Positions 34,447 to 43,799 of a stretch of DNA of 64,000 nt are shown here, one piece after another; positions within the stretch are counted from its first letter, which is position 1; every line of letters starts with the position of its first letter. The stretch is from Francisella sp. SYW-9. Lineage in GTDB: Bacteria > Pseudomonadota > Gammaproteobacteria > Francisellales > Francisellaceae. Under the pieces are notes generated by a model. It made no database searches, was not told the DNA's origin, and was given only the letters and a program-made list of their open reading frames with translations. Position numbers and translations under genes: made by a program. The stretch lies in NCBI RefSeq assembly GCF_008711465.1, contig NZ_VXKQ01000001.1, forward strand, positions 62,001 through 126,000, read 5' to 3'.

Positions 34447-35058
34447 TTAGTTTTTATACTTAGCTAACCAAATTGTAGCATAACCACAGTTAGGATCTTC
34501 AACATTAAGAGAAAGTAGCTCAAAATTATGTTTATGAAGAAGTTTTTTATATTCTGCTTGGCTCAGTGATGCGTGATAAAGTATCTCACCACCATTATCG
34601 CTATAGATTTCACCTTCAGCAGTTCCTGAGGTAAATACTAATATACCATTTGAAGTAATATGATCTTCGAATACTTTAAACATACTTCTCTGATCTGACT
34701 TATTTAGATGAAAAAAACTATGCCAAGCAATTATACAGTTAAATTTTTCATTTAGTGAAATACTTCTCATATCTTGATAGATACATTTCATATTTGGTAA
34801 TTCTTTAGATGCTAAAGCAATTTGTTTTTCACTCGCGTCAACACCTGTAACTTCAAAACCATTTTTAATTAAATATTCTGCAATAGGCTTTCCAGTTCCA
34901 CAGCCTAAATCAAGAATTCTATTATTTTTTTTAATTAAAGAGACTATTTGATCAAGATATGGTTTTTCAGATAGATCTAATGAACGATGTTTGTGAAACC
35001 AATTAGAAATTTTATTGTAGGTTTCACAAACATTTTCTTTAGCATATTGTTTGTTCAT
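34447..35058 (-). CDS. Class I SAM-dependent methyltransferase
   Basis: A 203-residue methyltransferase with motif I ILDLGCGTGKP, the acidic VTGVDASEKQI, and FNCIIAWHSFFHLN as motif IV. The C-terminal half is divergent from the plus-strand methyltransferase at 33330 and they are not duplicates. Lies between gor and ybjQ, nine bases from gor, so probably in one transcript with gor. Substrate unknown. Confidence 0.8.
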   Translation of the reverse strand: MNKQYAKENVCETYNKISNWFHKHRSLDLSEKPYLDQIVSLIKKNNRILDLGCGTGKPIAEYLIKNGFEVTGVDASEKQIALASKELPNMKCIYQDMRSISLNEKFNCIIAWHSFFHLNKSDQRSMFKVFEDHITSNGILVFTSGTAEGEIYSDNGGEILYHASLSQAEYKKLLHKHNFELLSLNVEDPNCGYATIWLAKYKN

Positions 35059-35067
35059 AACCTATAG

Positions 35068-36426
35068 CTACATAGTTACAAGTTCTTCAGAACTAGTAGG
35101 GTGGATAGCTATAGTATCATCAAAGTCTTGTTTAGTTGCTCCCATATTGATAGCTACCGCAAACCCTTGCAGCATTTCATCAACATTTAGACCAATCATA
35201 TGACAACCAACAACTTTTTCATTTTCACCAGTTACAACTAGTTTCATTACAGTTGGCATTCTATGACCTGAGATAGCACAGTATAGAGCTGTAAATCTAG
35301 ATTTATAAACTTTTACATTATCATCGCCATATTTTTCTCTAGCATCTTTTTCAGATAAACCGATTGTACCAATAGCAGGGTGAGAGAATATAACTGTAGG
35401 AACATTTTGAAGGTTAGCCTTCAAGTTAGTTTCACCATTGAAAAGTCTACGAGCCAGATACCTACCTGTTTTAATCGCTACTGGAGTCAGTTGAGGCACA
35501 CCTGAAGCATCACCTAAAGAATATACGCCATCAACATTTGTCTGACACCATTCATTAGCAGGTATTACACCTTTTTTAGTTATTTCTATATCAGTATTTT
35601 CTATACCAAGATTATGAGTGTTAGGAGCACGACCTGTTGCCCATATTAGAGTATCAACATCTTCGAATATTTTACCAGTATCTGTAGTTATCTTTAAATT
35701 TTCACCAACTTTTTCTACTTTAGTAATATTTGTATGGTTCATTACTTTAAGATTTGTCATCTCCATACATTCAACTAGAGTATCACTAATATCATTATCA
35801 AAATCCATTAAAGGCTTATCTCTACGCACTACTACAGTAGTGTCAGTACCATGAGCATTTAACACACCAGCGATTTCAACACCAATATAGCCACCACCAA
35901 CGATAACAGCTTTTTTAGGAGTCTCTTCTAACTCAAAAAACTCATCTGATGTGATACCTAGCTCAGATCCTTCAATATTATTTAATACAATAGGGTAGGC
36001 ACCTGGAGATATAAAGATATGATCTGCAGTTATCTCAGTACCATCATCTAAAACTATAGTTTTATTATTTTTGAATTTACCCCAATTATTAAAGTGAGTG
36101 ATATCCCATTTATCTAATAATCTGTCATAGAAACCATGAATATTACCTATATACTTAGCTCTTTTTTCTTTTAAAGTAGCCCAGTTAAAACCTTTAACTT
36201 CAACATCAAAGCCATAGCCAGCAACATCATGCTTTAACTGCTCTGCGAGCATAGCACCATAAAACATCGCTTTTTTAGGTACGCAACCACGATTTACACA
36301 TGTACCACCAAGTTCACGCTTCTCAATAATTGCAACTTTTTTACCAAATTTAGCAGCTTGTACGGCAGATGCTATACCACCAGAGCCACCACCTAAACTT
36401 ATTACATCAAAGTGATTATTTTTCAT
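35068..36426 (-). CDS. gor: Glutathione-disulfide reductase
   Basis: A 452-residue FAD/NADPH disulfide reductase that keeps glutathione reduced. N-terminal FAD loop GGGSGG, redox pair Cys43/Cys48 in [18 protein letters not shown] loop [12 protein letters not shown], and the C-terminal His-Glu pair in [13 protein letters not shown], which is diagnostic for glutathione reductase over lipoamide dehydrogenase. First of a short minus-strand pair with the methyltransferase. Confidence 0.92.
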   Translation of the reverse strand: MKNNHFDVISLGGGSGGIASAVQAAKFGKKVAIIEKRELGGTCVNRGCVPKKAMFYGAMLAEQLKHDVAGYGFDVEVKGFNWATLKEKRAKYIGNIHGFYDRLLDKWDITHFNNWGKFKNNKTIVLDDGTEITADHIFISPGAYPIVLNNIEGSELGITSDEFFELEETPKKAVIVGGGYIGVEIAGVLNAHGTDTTVVVRRDKPLMDFDNDISDTLVECMEMTNLKVMNHTNITKVEKVGENLKITTDTGKIFEDVDTLIWATGRAPNTHNLGIENTDIEITKKGVIPANEWCQTNVDGVYSLGDASGVPQLTPVAIKTGRYLARRLFNGETNLKANLQNVPTVIFSHPAIGTIGLSEKDAREKYGDDNVKVYKSRFTALYCAISGHRMPTVMKLVVTGENEKVVGCHMIGLNVDEMLQGFAVAINMGATKQDFDDTIAIHPTSSEELVTM

Positions 36427-36447
36427 TTTCTTTCCTATATATTTTTA

Positions 36448-37245
36448 TTACTCTTGTTCAAAAAATATTTTTCTATTATCAGTTTTTTGGATAGGCCTAT
36501 CATTATTAAAAGTCAAAATATCTCTAAATGTTTGGACCTGTTTTTTTGATATATTAGCTTTTCTTTTTAATATAATCCATTTAACTCCTTCAGTACATGG
36601 TGGAGTTGTTAGAGATCCAGTATATTCATAAAAAGAATGATGTCCATTTGGAAGGGGGCTATCATCTTTATTTACAGTAAAGCTAAATGTATTAGTTTCA
36701 CCAACTTTTTTAGGAATATGTGGCCATATCTTGTTTATAAACGGATTAGTTTTTGTGTCATTATATTGATAAAGCAATGCTAACACAGCTATTTTGCCAT
36801 CTTTTGAAATATTTACAAAGTGAGCTTCAAATGGGTACTCTTTACCATCTATATAGTTTTCACTTGGAGTATGGAAATGCATTTGTTTTAATTCATACTT
36901 TTGCTTACCAACAAATATATAGCTGCCTGGCTTAAATAAAATTTGTATTGTGTGACCATTATTTAATATTGATTTGACATGTAGATGATAGTCAATCTTT
37001 ACTCTATCTGACTCATTACCTTTAGCAGCTTTTGTAGTGACTAAGTTTATAGGAGACTGTTGTTCTCCTATAGCGCACTCTTTATATTTTTTAGACAAGT
37101 CACCCCAATGTTCAGGACCTTCAGCTCCAACATATCCCCACTGAGCATTTTCTGTAGTTTTACTATTTGAATATGCAAAACTAAAAATACTAAAAGAAGA
37201 TGCTAAAACTAGTCCTTTTAAAACGCTTTTATATTTTATTTTCAT
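36448..37245 (-). CDS. Exported alpha-carbonic anhydrase
   Basis: A 265-residue carbonic anhydrase with an N-terminal signal (about residues 1-25, ending FSFAYS). WGYVGAEGPEHWGDL and CAIGEQQSPINL are the start of the alpha-class fold; the three zinc His are in QMHFHTPSE (two) and EAHFVN (one), and SLTTPPCTEGVKW is the conserved substrate-pocket segment. It hydrates CO2 in the periplasm. Twenty-one bases from gor, same strand. Confidence 0.92.
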   Translation of the reverse strand: MKIKYKSVLKGLVLASSFSIFSFAYSNSKTTENAQWGYVGAEGPEHWGDLSKKYKECAIGEQQSPINLVTTKAAKGNESDRVKIDYHLHVKSILNNGHTIQILFKPGSYIFVGKQKYELKQMHFHTPSENYIDGKEYPFEAHFVNISKDGKIAVLALLYQYNDTKTNPFINKIWPHIPKKVGETNTFSFTVNKDDSPLPNGHHSFYEYTGSLTTPPCTEGVKWIILKRKANISKKQVQTFRDILTFNNDRPIQKTDNRKIFFEQE

Positions 37246-37293
37246 TTATTTTTCCTAATACAATTTTTACTATAGCTTTTAAGCTTTGCAATT

Positions 37294-38013
37294 TTAACCT
37301 TTTAAGTTATAAATATACAGAGGTTTAGTTACTTGGCCGTATTTATCTACTTCACCGAAGCCTATAGCTTTTACTTTAAAACTTGCTGGTTTTAATTTAG
37401 TGTTTTGTATTATTTGATCAAAATTTTTTTCAAAGTTGGCTCTAGCTTTATCACTATCTAAATCAGCAGCTAATATACTAAAATGAGGGTTAAACTGATT
37501 AAATGTATTTGGTGAACCATATTTTTTGAAAGACTCGAACTTAGTAGGATAGTATTTTACCCAACTAGGAGCAGGGTAATCTTTATTTCTATATTTAGAC
37601 AAGTCAGTTACAACTTTATTTGATAGTTTTTGAAGCTTTGGAGAGTTCTGAATATTTAACATTACAAAGCCACTTTTACCAGCTATAAATTTATCTGTTT
37701 TAATTTCAAATGAAGATGTGTTTTTAGCGATTTTGGCTAATTGTGTTTTAATATCTGGAATATTTTTCTTATCAAAACTTGTTAAATAAAGTGTTAAATG
37801 TACTGGGTGATTCTCAATAAAAGGTTTTGTATTATACTTTTTAAGAATGTTTGTTTTCTCTAGAGAGTCATCAAAACTTCTAACATATTTAGTTGCCTTA
37901 TCAGAGGGGATAAGGTAAATATTATATTGCTTAAGACTTTCTGCAAATACATTACAAGTTATAAGTATTATAGAGATAGTTAGTAATAGTTTAGAAAATA
38001 TTCTTTTATTCAT
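37294..38013 (-). CDS. Exported 2H-phosphoesterase-like protein
   Basis: A 239-residue protein with a signal peptide (about 1-24, ending VFA) and two H-x-[ST]-[LI] motifs: HLTL at residues 72-75 and HFSI at 177-180, each preceded by a Pro (HPVHLTL, NPHFSI). This pairing is the signature of the 2H phosphoesterase superfamily (2'-5' RNA ligase/cyclic phosphodiesterase). The members I know are mostly cytoplasmic, so a periplasmic location is unusual. Substrate unknown, perhaps a cyclic nucleotide or RNA fragment. Confidence 0.65.
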   Translation of the reverse strand: MNKRIFSKLLLTISIILITCNVFAESLKQYNIYLIPSDKATKYVRSFDDSLEKTNILKKYNTKPFIENHPVHLTLYLTSFDKKNIPDIKTQLAKIAKNTSSFEIKTDKFIAGKSGFVMLNIQNSPKLQKLSNKVVTDLSKYRNKDYPAPSWVKYYPTKFESFKKYGSPNTFNQFNPHFSILAADLDSDKARANFEKNFDQIIQNTKLKPASFKVKAIGFGEVDKYGQVTKPLYIYNLKG

Positions 38014-38017
38014 TATA

Positions 38018-38521
38018 TTAATACTCCTTTATTTGATCTATGAGGGTTTTTAGTGAGTATTCTATATTAAAACCTGCCGTATTAATTTGTATTATGTCTT
38101 GATTCCAGGTTTGATAATCTTTATCTAGTATATTTTGCCAAGTAGGGTACTTATCTGGATTTGATTTATATCTAGTTTCTACTCTATTTTGATGAATTTG
38201 TTTATCACTACAGATAACTTCGATATTTATTACTTTGGTAGAATTTACTTGAGATAGTTTATTCCATAACTCTCGAGACTCTAAAACAGGGTTGCAACAA
38301 TCTATAATTACACTTTTGCCAAGCTCAAGATTTTCTTTTGCTTGATAGTAAGCAATTTCATAACCTTGTTTAGTTAGCTTTTGAGAATATTCTTTTTTTA
38401 GATAGTATTCGATTGTATCTATTCTAAAGTAGACCGTATTGTGTATAGCTTTTGCAAGAGCTTTAGCTAAAGTTGTTTTGCCTACTCCTGGTAGACCTGA
38501 GAATATATAAGCATGCAACAT
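38018..38521 (-). CDS. P-loop kinase-like protein
   Basis: A 167-residue AAA_33-type P-loop protein: Walker A GLPGVGKTTLAKALA at about residues 8-22, an Asp in FRIDTIEYYL, and SVIIDCCNP as Walker B. The fold matches small-molecule or polynucleotide kinases (gluconate kinase, zeta-toxin fold). Substrate unknown. Four bases from the 2H-phosphoesterase gene and 22 from the SDR, so likely one transcript. Confidence 0.75.
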   Translation of the reverse strand: MLHAYIFSGLPGVGKTTLAKALAKAIHNTVYFRIDTIEYYLKKEYSQKLTKQGYEIAYYQAKENLELGKSVIIDCCNPVLESRELWNKLSQVNSTKVINIEVICSDKQIHQNRVETRYKSNPDKYPTWQNILDKDYQTWNQDIIQINTAGFNIEYSLKTLIDQIKEY

Positions 38522-38543
38522 ATATTAACCTTTTTATTTAATG

Positions 38544-39251
38544 CTATAAGCTTCCACCACCATCAACACAAATAACTTGTCCAGTTATAAAAGATGCTTC
38601 TTCTGATAGGAGAAAAGCTATTGTTGCAGCTATTTCTTTAGGTTTACCGATACGATTCATAGGAATAGACTCTAAGACTTCTTTTTCTTCTTTGCTACCA
38701 ATAGGTCTTGTTTTTCTAAATAGTTCTGTATCTACAGGACCTGGAGCTATGGCATTTACACATATTCCATACTTAGCAAGCTCTAAAGCCCATGTTCTAG
38801 TACATCGAACTAAAGCTGATTTTGCAGCAGAGTAACTAGTACGATTTTTAACTCCAAAAATGGCTCTACTTGCAATATTAACTATTTTACAATGCTCTTT
38901 TAACTTCATTTTGTTAATAAAAAACTGAGTTATTTGTACAGCACTTCTAACATTTAAATTATAAACTTCATTAAGTGATGAGATAGAAATTTTTCCTAAT
39001 GCTTCTGAAATTGCAATACCAACGTTATTAACAATAGCATCAGGGCACCCATGAATTTTATCTATTTGACTAATCGTTAATGCTGTTTGTTCTTCATTGG
39101 CTAAATCACATAGAAACAGTTCACCTAAAAAATTATCAGTACTAGACCTTGCTATTCCAATAACTTTCCAGCCCTGTTTTTTTAGATATAAGCTTGTAGC
39201 TAATCCAATTCCTTTTGTTGCGCCTGTAATTAAAACAACTTTATTATTCAT
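38544..39251 (-). CDS. Short-chain dehydrogenase/reductase
   Basis: A 235-residue SDR: GATKGIGLA cofactor loop, VNNVGIA, catalytic Ser region IASRAIF, Tyr and Lys in SYSAAKSAL, and the C-terminal TGQVICVDGGGSL. FabG-like in length; not part of a fatty-acid cluster, so substrate is open. Unrelated in detail to the SDR at 21919. Confidence 0.85.
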   Translation of the reverse strand: MNNKVVLITGATKGIGLATSLYLKKQGWKVIGIARSSTDNFLGELFLCDLANEEQTALTISQIDKIHGCPDAIVNNVGIAISEALGKISISSLNEVYNLNVRSAVQITQFFINKMKLKEHCKIVNIASRAIFGVKNRTSYSAAKSALVRCTRTWALELAKYGICVNAIAPGPVDTELFRKTRPIGSKEEKEVLESIPMNRIGKPKEIAATIAFLLSEEASFITGQVICVDGGGSL

Positions 39252-39271
39252 GCTAAATACCTTTTTTAAAA

Positions 39272-40060
39272 CTAAACCTCATAATCATAACTAATAGTCA
39301 GTGGCGCATGATCTGAGAACCAATTTTCTTTGTAGATATAATCAGATTTTGGTACTACTTTATCTTTTAGAGCAGGTGTTGAAATATGATAATCAATTCT
39401 CCAGCCCACATTCTTTGCTCTAGCCTGACCACGATTTGACCACCAAGTATAGTAATCAGGTTCTTGGTTAATAACTCTAAATGTATCAACCCAGCCTAAA
39501 TCATCAAATATATGATCTAACCAAGCTTGCTCTTCTGGTAATACCCCAGATGTTTTACCATAGTTTGATTTCCAGTTTTTGATATCAATCTCTTTATGCA
39601 CGATATTAAAATCACCACAAACTATAAAATCTCTACCAGACTCAACTTGCTCTTTTAAAATCTCTTTATATTTTTCAAGAAATTGCATTTTATATTCTTG
39701 ACGTACATCACCACTAGAACCACTTGGCAGATATAAACTAGCAATACTAAAGTTTTCATAATCAAACTGGATATAGCGACCTTCATCATCTGCCCAATCA
39801 AGCCCAAGCTCTTTGATAACTTTTAGAGGCTTTTCCTTGGCATAAATAGCAGTACCACTATAGCCTTTCTTAACAGCATCTTTAAAATCATAATGATAAC
39901 CTTCTGGGAAATATTGATCATCTCCTTCAAGTTGATGAAATTGAGCTTTTGTTTCTTGGATACATAAAAAATCTATATCTTGCGACTCAAACCACTCCCA
40001 AAAACCTTTGCGTGTAGCCGCACGAATACCATTAGCATTAAAACTTGTTACTTTAATCAT
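39272..40060 (-). CDS. xthA: Exodeoxyribonuclease III
   Basis: A 262-residue AP endonuclease/3' exonuclease for base-excision repair. SFNANGIRAA at the start, CIQETKAQ with the metal-binding Glu, GDFNIVHKEID, YYTWWSNRGQARAKN, WRIDYH and the C-terminal SDHAPL catalytic His are all present. Length normal. Twenty bases from the SDR downstream. Confidence 0.93.
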   Translation of the reverse strand: MIKVTSFNANGIRAATRKGFWEWFESQDIDFLCIQETKAQFHQLEGDDQYFPEGYHYDFKDAVKKGYSGTAIYAKEKPLKVIKELGLDWADDEGRYIQFDYENFSIASLYLPSGSSGDVRQEYKMQFLEKYKEILKEQVESGRDFIVCGDFNIVHKEIDIKNWKSNYGKTSGVLPEEQAWLDHIFDDLGWVDTFRVINQEPDYYTWWSNRGQARAKNVGWRIDYHISTPALKDKVVPKSDYIYKENWFSDHAPLTISYDYEV

Positions 40061-40143
40061 TGTAAACTTAGATACGTAAAATTATTTATTAATTAGAAAT
40101 TCTAACATTTTTAGCGATGAAAGAGAGGGTGTTTTAAATAAAA

Positions 40144-40983
40144 TTAGAATAAGCCTTTAGCTAACATTTGTATTGCAGCTAATATAATTACAACAAAGAA
40201 TGTTATTTTAAGAGCTCTCGTAGAAATATATGGCATTAGTTTTGAACCAAGCATAGAACCTAGTAATGTACCTAAAGCTACTGGTAAAGTTATCAAGCTA
40301 TCTATATAACCAGCAAAATAATAAGTTGAAGTAGCAGCAAAAGCTGTAATTCCCATTATAAAATTACTCGTAGAAGCACTAACTTTAAATGGAATCCTCA
40401 TAATATTATCCATAGCGATAACTTTAAAAGCACCAGCGCCAATACCGAGTAGACCACCAATAAATCCAGCTCCAGACATACCTAAAAACCCCCAAATAGG
40501 TCTTTGGACATTATATTCTTCTTCTACACCATTTATATTAATACTATCATTAAGTTGTAATCTATCTGCCATCTTGGATATTTTTTCATTTCCATCAGAT
40601 ATAGAGGGCTCTTTTTTAAAGAAGCTTAATATAGCTACAAGTATTAGTATTCCACCAAAGATTATAAATAAAGATTTAGATTGAAGCATTATAGCTATTT
40701 TAGCGCCAAAGATAGAACCTATAGCTGTTGCTAATGCTAAAAATAACCCCAATTTTTCTTTAGTATATCCATGAGATTTTAGCGAGACTATAGATGTCGC
40801 GGTTGATGTGCAAATTATCGCAACTAAAGATGCTCCTATTGCATGATGAATAGATACACCTAGAACTGTAGAGAGTAGGGGAGTTATAATAAGAGCACCA
40901 CCTAAACCAATTACAGATCCAATACTTCCGCCTATTATAGCAACTATAAAAATAGCTATTTCAAAAAATATTTGTTGATCCAT
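40144..40983 (-). CDS. TauE/SafE-family sulfite exporter-like membrane protein
   Basis: A 279-residue membrane protein with about eight helices in two repeats, GGSIGSVIGLGGALIITPLLS in the first half and GGLLGIGAGAFKVIAM in the second; these glycine-rich repeats mark TauE/SafE. Family members move sulfite, sulfonates or other organic anions; substrate not assignable. A hydrophilic linker lies at about 120-155. Confidence 0.82.
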   Translation of the reverse strand: MDQQIFFEIAIFIVAIIGGSIGSVIGLGGALIITPLLSTVLGVSIHHAIGASLVAIICTSTATSIVSLKSHGYTKEKLGLFLALATAIGSIFGAKIAIMLQSKSLFIIFGGILILVAILSFFKKEPSISDGNEKISKMADRLQLNDSININGVEEEYNVQRPIWGFLGMSGAGFIGGLLGIGAGAFKVIAMDNIMRIPFKVSASTSNFIMGITAFAATSTYYFAGYIDSLITLPVALGTLLGSMLGSKLMPYISTRALKITFFVVIILAAIQMLAKGLF

Positions 40984-41133
40984 CCTACTATTATTTAATA
41001 AGCTTTTTAATTTAGTATAACCTTTATTTTTAAAAGATTTGTATTTTAATTTAAATTCTTTTAAAATATAGGCTTATTGTTTTGTCTAAACGTATATTAA
41101 CTAAAAATTTAACAAACTGGAGAAGAGGCCAAT

Positions 41134-41352
41134 ATGGCAAAAGAAGATTGTATCGAAATGGAAGGAGTTGTGTTAGAAGCTCTTCCAAACACAATGTTTA
41201 GAGTTGAACTTGAGAATGGTCACGTTGTGACTGCTCATATATCAGGTAAAATGAGAAAAAACTATATCCGTATTTTAACAGGTGATAAGGTAGTTGTTGA
41301 AATCACTCCATACGACCTTACTAAAGGACGTATTAAGTTCCGTAGTAAATAA
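41134..41352 (+). CDS. infA: Translation initiation factor IF-1
   Basis: A 72-residue OB-fold protein: [43 protein letters not shown] and TKGRIKFR are the standard IF-1 sequence. It binds the ribosomal A site during initiation. GGAGAAGAGG-like purine tract precedes the ATG. Isolated plus-strand gene in a minus-strand block. Confidence 0.97.
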   Translation: MAKEDCIEMEGVVLEALPNTMFRVELENGHVVTAHISGKMRKNYIRILTGDKVVVEITPYDLTKGRIKFRSK

Positions 41353-41368
41353 ATCTAAATCTCTTTAT

Positions 41369-42295
41369 CTAGAGTATTATATTTTCTAATATTAATAAAA
41401 TCGGTGTTATTATAGTAAATATTAAGCCTATTGATATTGCTAGAGGTACTGCTTTTGTACCGTAATTATCTTTGATAACGGGTAAACAAAAATCCATAGC
41501 CGTATTTGCAGCATAGCCAATTAGCTCTACAGATAATATTCTTCTAAGTAATGGAATAAGTGCTATAACAAATATTTCACGCAAGAAATCTATCATAAAA
41601 GTTATCATTCCGTAATATTCGCCAAGAAAATTAGTATTTAGTACTACTGATAATGAGTACCACCCTAATCCAGAGCAGATCATAATACTTTTCTTAATAG
41701 ATATACCTGTAAAGAGACTAATAATTAGTGCTGACGCTATAGATGTTAAAACAATGATAGTCACAATAATTAAAGCGGTCTTATTTTTAAAGATATCTTT
41801 TAATGAGATCTTCTCTAATTTTAGTAAAATTCCAATAATTAGCATTAACCCTAACAGCATCACAAATACGATATTATCGATAAACTTAGTTATATTAATG
41901 CTTATTATTTCACCAATTACATATCCTATAACCAGATAAATTAGATATTTACTAGCTTTTATAATATTCCAAACTATATTGCCTTTAATATTCTTTCGAG
42001 TAAGTGTTATAAAGTTAGCTTTTATTTGTTTATTGTAATAACAGTATAAAGAAACACCAGAGATATTTGCTATCAAAATCATTATACTATAGCCAAAGCT
42101 TATACCAAGAATTTTTAGAACAATACTATTTGTATTAGTGAAAATACTAAAGTTATAACCAAGTAAAAAAATTATCGAGATAACAATAAAATTTAAAGAT
42201 AAATCTATATATTTAATATTTTTTTTAGTAGGTTGAAAATTAAATAAGTAATAGCCAACAATTAACGTAACAAAAAGTAGTAAAGATTCAAACAT
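41369..42295 (-). CDS. LysO (DUF340)-family transporter
   Basis: A 308-residue polytopic protein. FLREIFVIALIPLL and ANTAMDFCLPVIKDNYG are the conserved signature segments of the LysO/DUF340 family, known in E. coli as a lysine exporter. The N-terminal third has the small extra helical region typical of the full-length form. Substrate here is predicted as lysine or a similar amino acid. Seventeen bases after the amino-acid permease, same strand. Confidence 0.78.
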   Translation of the reverse strand: MFESLLLFVTLIVGYYLFNFQPTKKNIKYIDLSLNFIVISIIFLLGYNFSIFTNTNSIVLKILGISFGYSIMILIANISGVSLYCYYNKQIKANFITLTRKNIKGNIVWNIIKASKYLIYLVIGYVIGEIISINITKFIDNIVFVMLLGLMLIIGILLKLEKISLKDIFKNKTALIIVTIIVLTSIASALIISLFTGISIKKSIMICSGLGWYSLSVVLNTNFLGEYYGMITFMIDFLREIFVIALIPLLRRILSVELIGYAANTAMDFCLPVIKDNYGTKAVPLAISIGLIFTIITPILLILENIIL

Positions 42296-42311
42296 TGATT
42301 TTATTTATAGA

Positions 42312-43724
42312 TTATTTTAATTTGATTTTTCTGTATATCATAAATAGAACTACAGGAATAATAGAAAGTACAAAACACACTGAAAGAGTTTTTACAAATT
42401 CCATAGGATTGTCATACATATTATCTGGTGGTATAAAGCCAATAAATACACATATAATAGTTCCTAGTATACCTAAAAGGCATGCAATAGACATTCCTAC
42501 TTTGCCAAATGGAATATGGAAATCATCAGAGTTTTTAACAGTATCCTTATTTGTAAGTTTAAGTTTTAAAGCAGCAAAAAACATCATCAAATACATTAAA
42601 GAGTAAATTTGAGTACTAAGCGCTGTTAATAACCAATAGTATGCTTGTACTGATGGAACTAGCTCTAAAAGGGCACATATTATTGTCATAATAATTGCTT
42701 GAAGAATTAGGATTCCTCCGGGTACATCGTGCTTGTTTGTTTTATCTAAGAAGCGTGGTAAAAAGCTATCATCTGCAGCTTGTAATAAACCTCTAGCTGG
42801 AGATATCATCCAGTTAATCATTGAACCTACAGATCCTACAACTACCATTAAACCTAATATATAGTAGAAAAATACAGGGATACCCAAGCTATGAAGATAA
42901 ACTTGAAATGTCTTAATTGTACCGTGTACTACATCTATTTGATCTTTAGGGAATATAATAGCTACAGCTAATGCCCCTAAAACCATTGTAAAAACTATAA
43001 ATACAACAGCAATTAGTAAAGCAAGAGGGAATGTTTTTTTAGGATTTGTAACTTTTCTAATATGTACAGTTGCTAGCTCAAGCCCTAAAAATGAAGCTAT
43101 AATAGCAGTTAAACCCATCCAAGAATCTGTTGTAGTAAAATCAGGAATAAGATTGTTAAAGTGAAAATATATGTTTAAATGATAACTATTAAGTAACCAT
43201 ATCAAAGCAAATACAACCATTAATAGCATTGGAATAACCATACCTAAAAAAGTACAAATACTAGCAAAAACAGCCGAGACCCTTAAGCCTTTGAGATTTA
43301 GAATAGTTAGTGACCAGAAAACAACGGTTATAAAAATTACTGTAAACTTTATATTTTGAGCTAAATCTGGGTTAAATAAATAAGCAATAGTTCCGGCAAG
43401 GAAAGTTAAGATACTTGGAAACCATATCAAAGTATTTACCCATTGAAACCATATTGCAAGCATTCCAATATTTGGTCCAAAAGCTTTTTTAACCCAACCA
43501 TATACGCCTTCTTCACCTTTTTCTGTATATGTAGCAGTCATTTCTGCAGATACTAATGCAACAGGCGCTAGAAATAAGATGACAGCTATAGCAAAGAAAA
43601 AGAAGATATATGTTCCTGAAGTAGCTGTTGATGGCAAATTTCGAATATTATCAATAGCTCCTGTCATTAATAATATTAATAATATTAAGCCAATTTTTTC
43701 TTTTCCAGATACATTTGCCGCCAT
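42312..43724 (-). CDS. APC-family amino acid permease, GadC-like
   Basis: A 470-residue 12-helix transporter: the first helix has TGAIDNIRNLPSTATSG, helix 2 FLAPVALVSAEMTATY and YGWVKKAFGPN follows, as in the glutamate:GABA antiporter GadC subgroup of the APC superfamily. A GadC-type permease matters for oxidative-stress resistance in Francisella, but whether this is that gene cannot be told from this sequence alone. With lysO it forms a small amino-acid transport pair. Confidence 0.78.
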   Translation of the reverse strand: MAANVSGKEKIGLILLILLMTGAIDNIRNLPSTATSGTYIFFFFAIAVILFLAPVALVSAEMTATYTEKGEEGVYGWVKKAFGPNIGMLAIWFQWVNTLIWFPSILTFLAGTIAYLFNPDLAQNIKFTVIFITVVFWSLTILNLKGLRVSAVFASICTFLGMVIPMLLMVVFALIWLLNSYHLNIYFHFNNLIPDFTTTDSWMGLTAIIASFLGLELATVHIRKVTNPKKTFPLALLIAVVFIVFTMVLGALAVAIIFPKDQIDVVHGTIKTFQVYLHSLGIPVFFYYILGLMVVVGSVGSMINWMISPARGLLQAADDSFLPRFLDKTNKHDVPGGILILQAIIMTIICALLELVPSVQAYYWLLTALSTQIYSLMYLMMFFAALKLKLTNKDTVKNSDDFHIPFGKVGMSIACLLGILGTIICVFIGFIPPDNMYDNPMEFVKTLSVCFVLSIIPVVLFMIYRKIKLK

Positions 43725-43799
43725 AGATTACCAATTAGTTATTATGAAATAAAACATATTAGAACATAATACTTAAGCGCTTATAAATTAGCAATTAGT

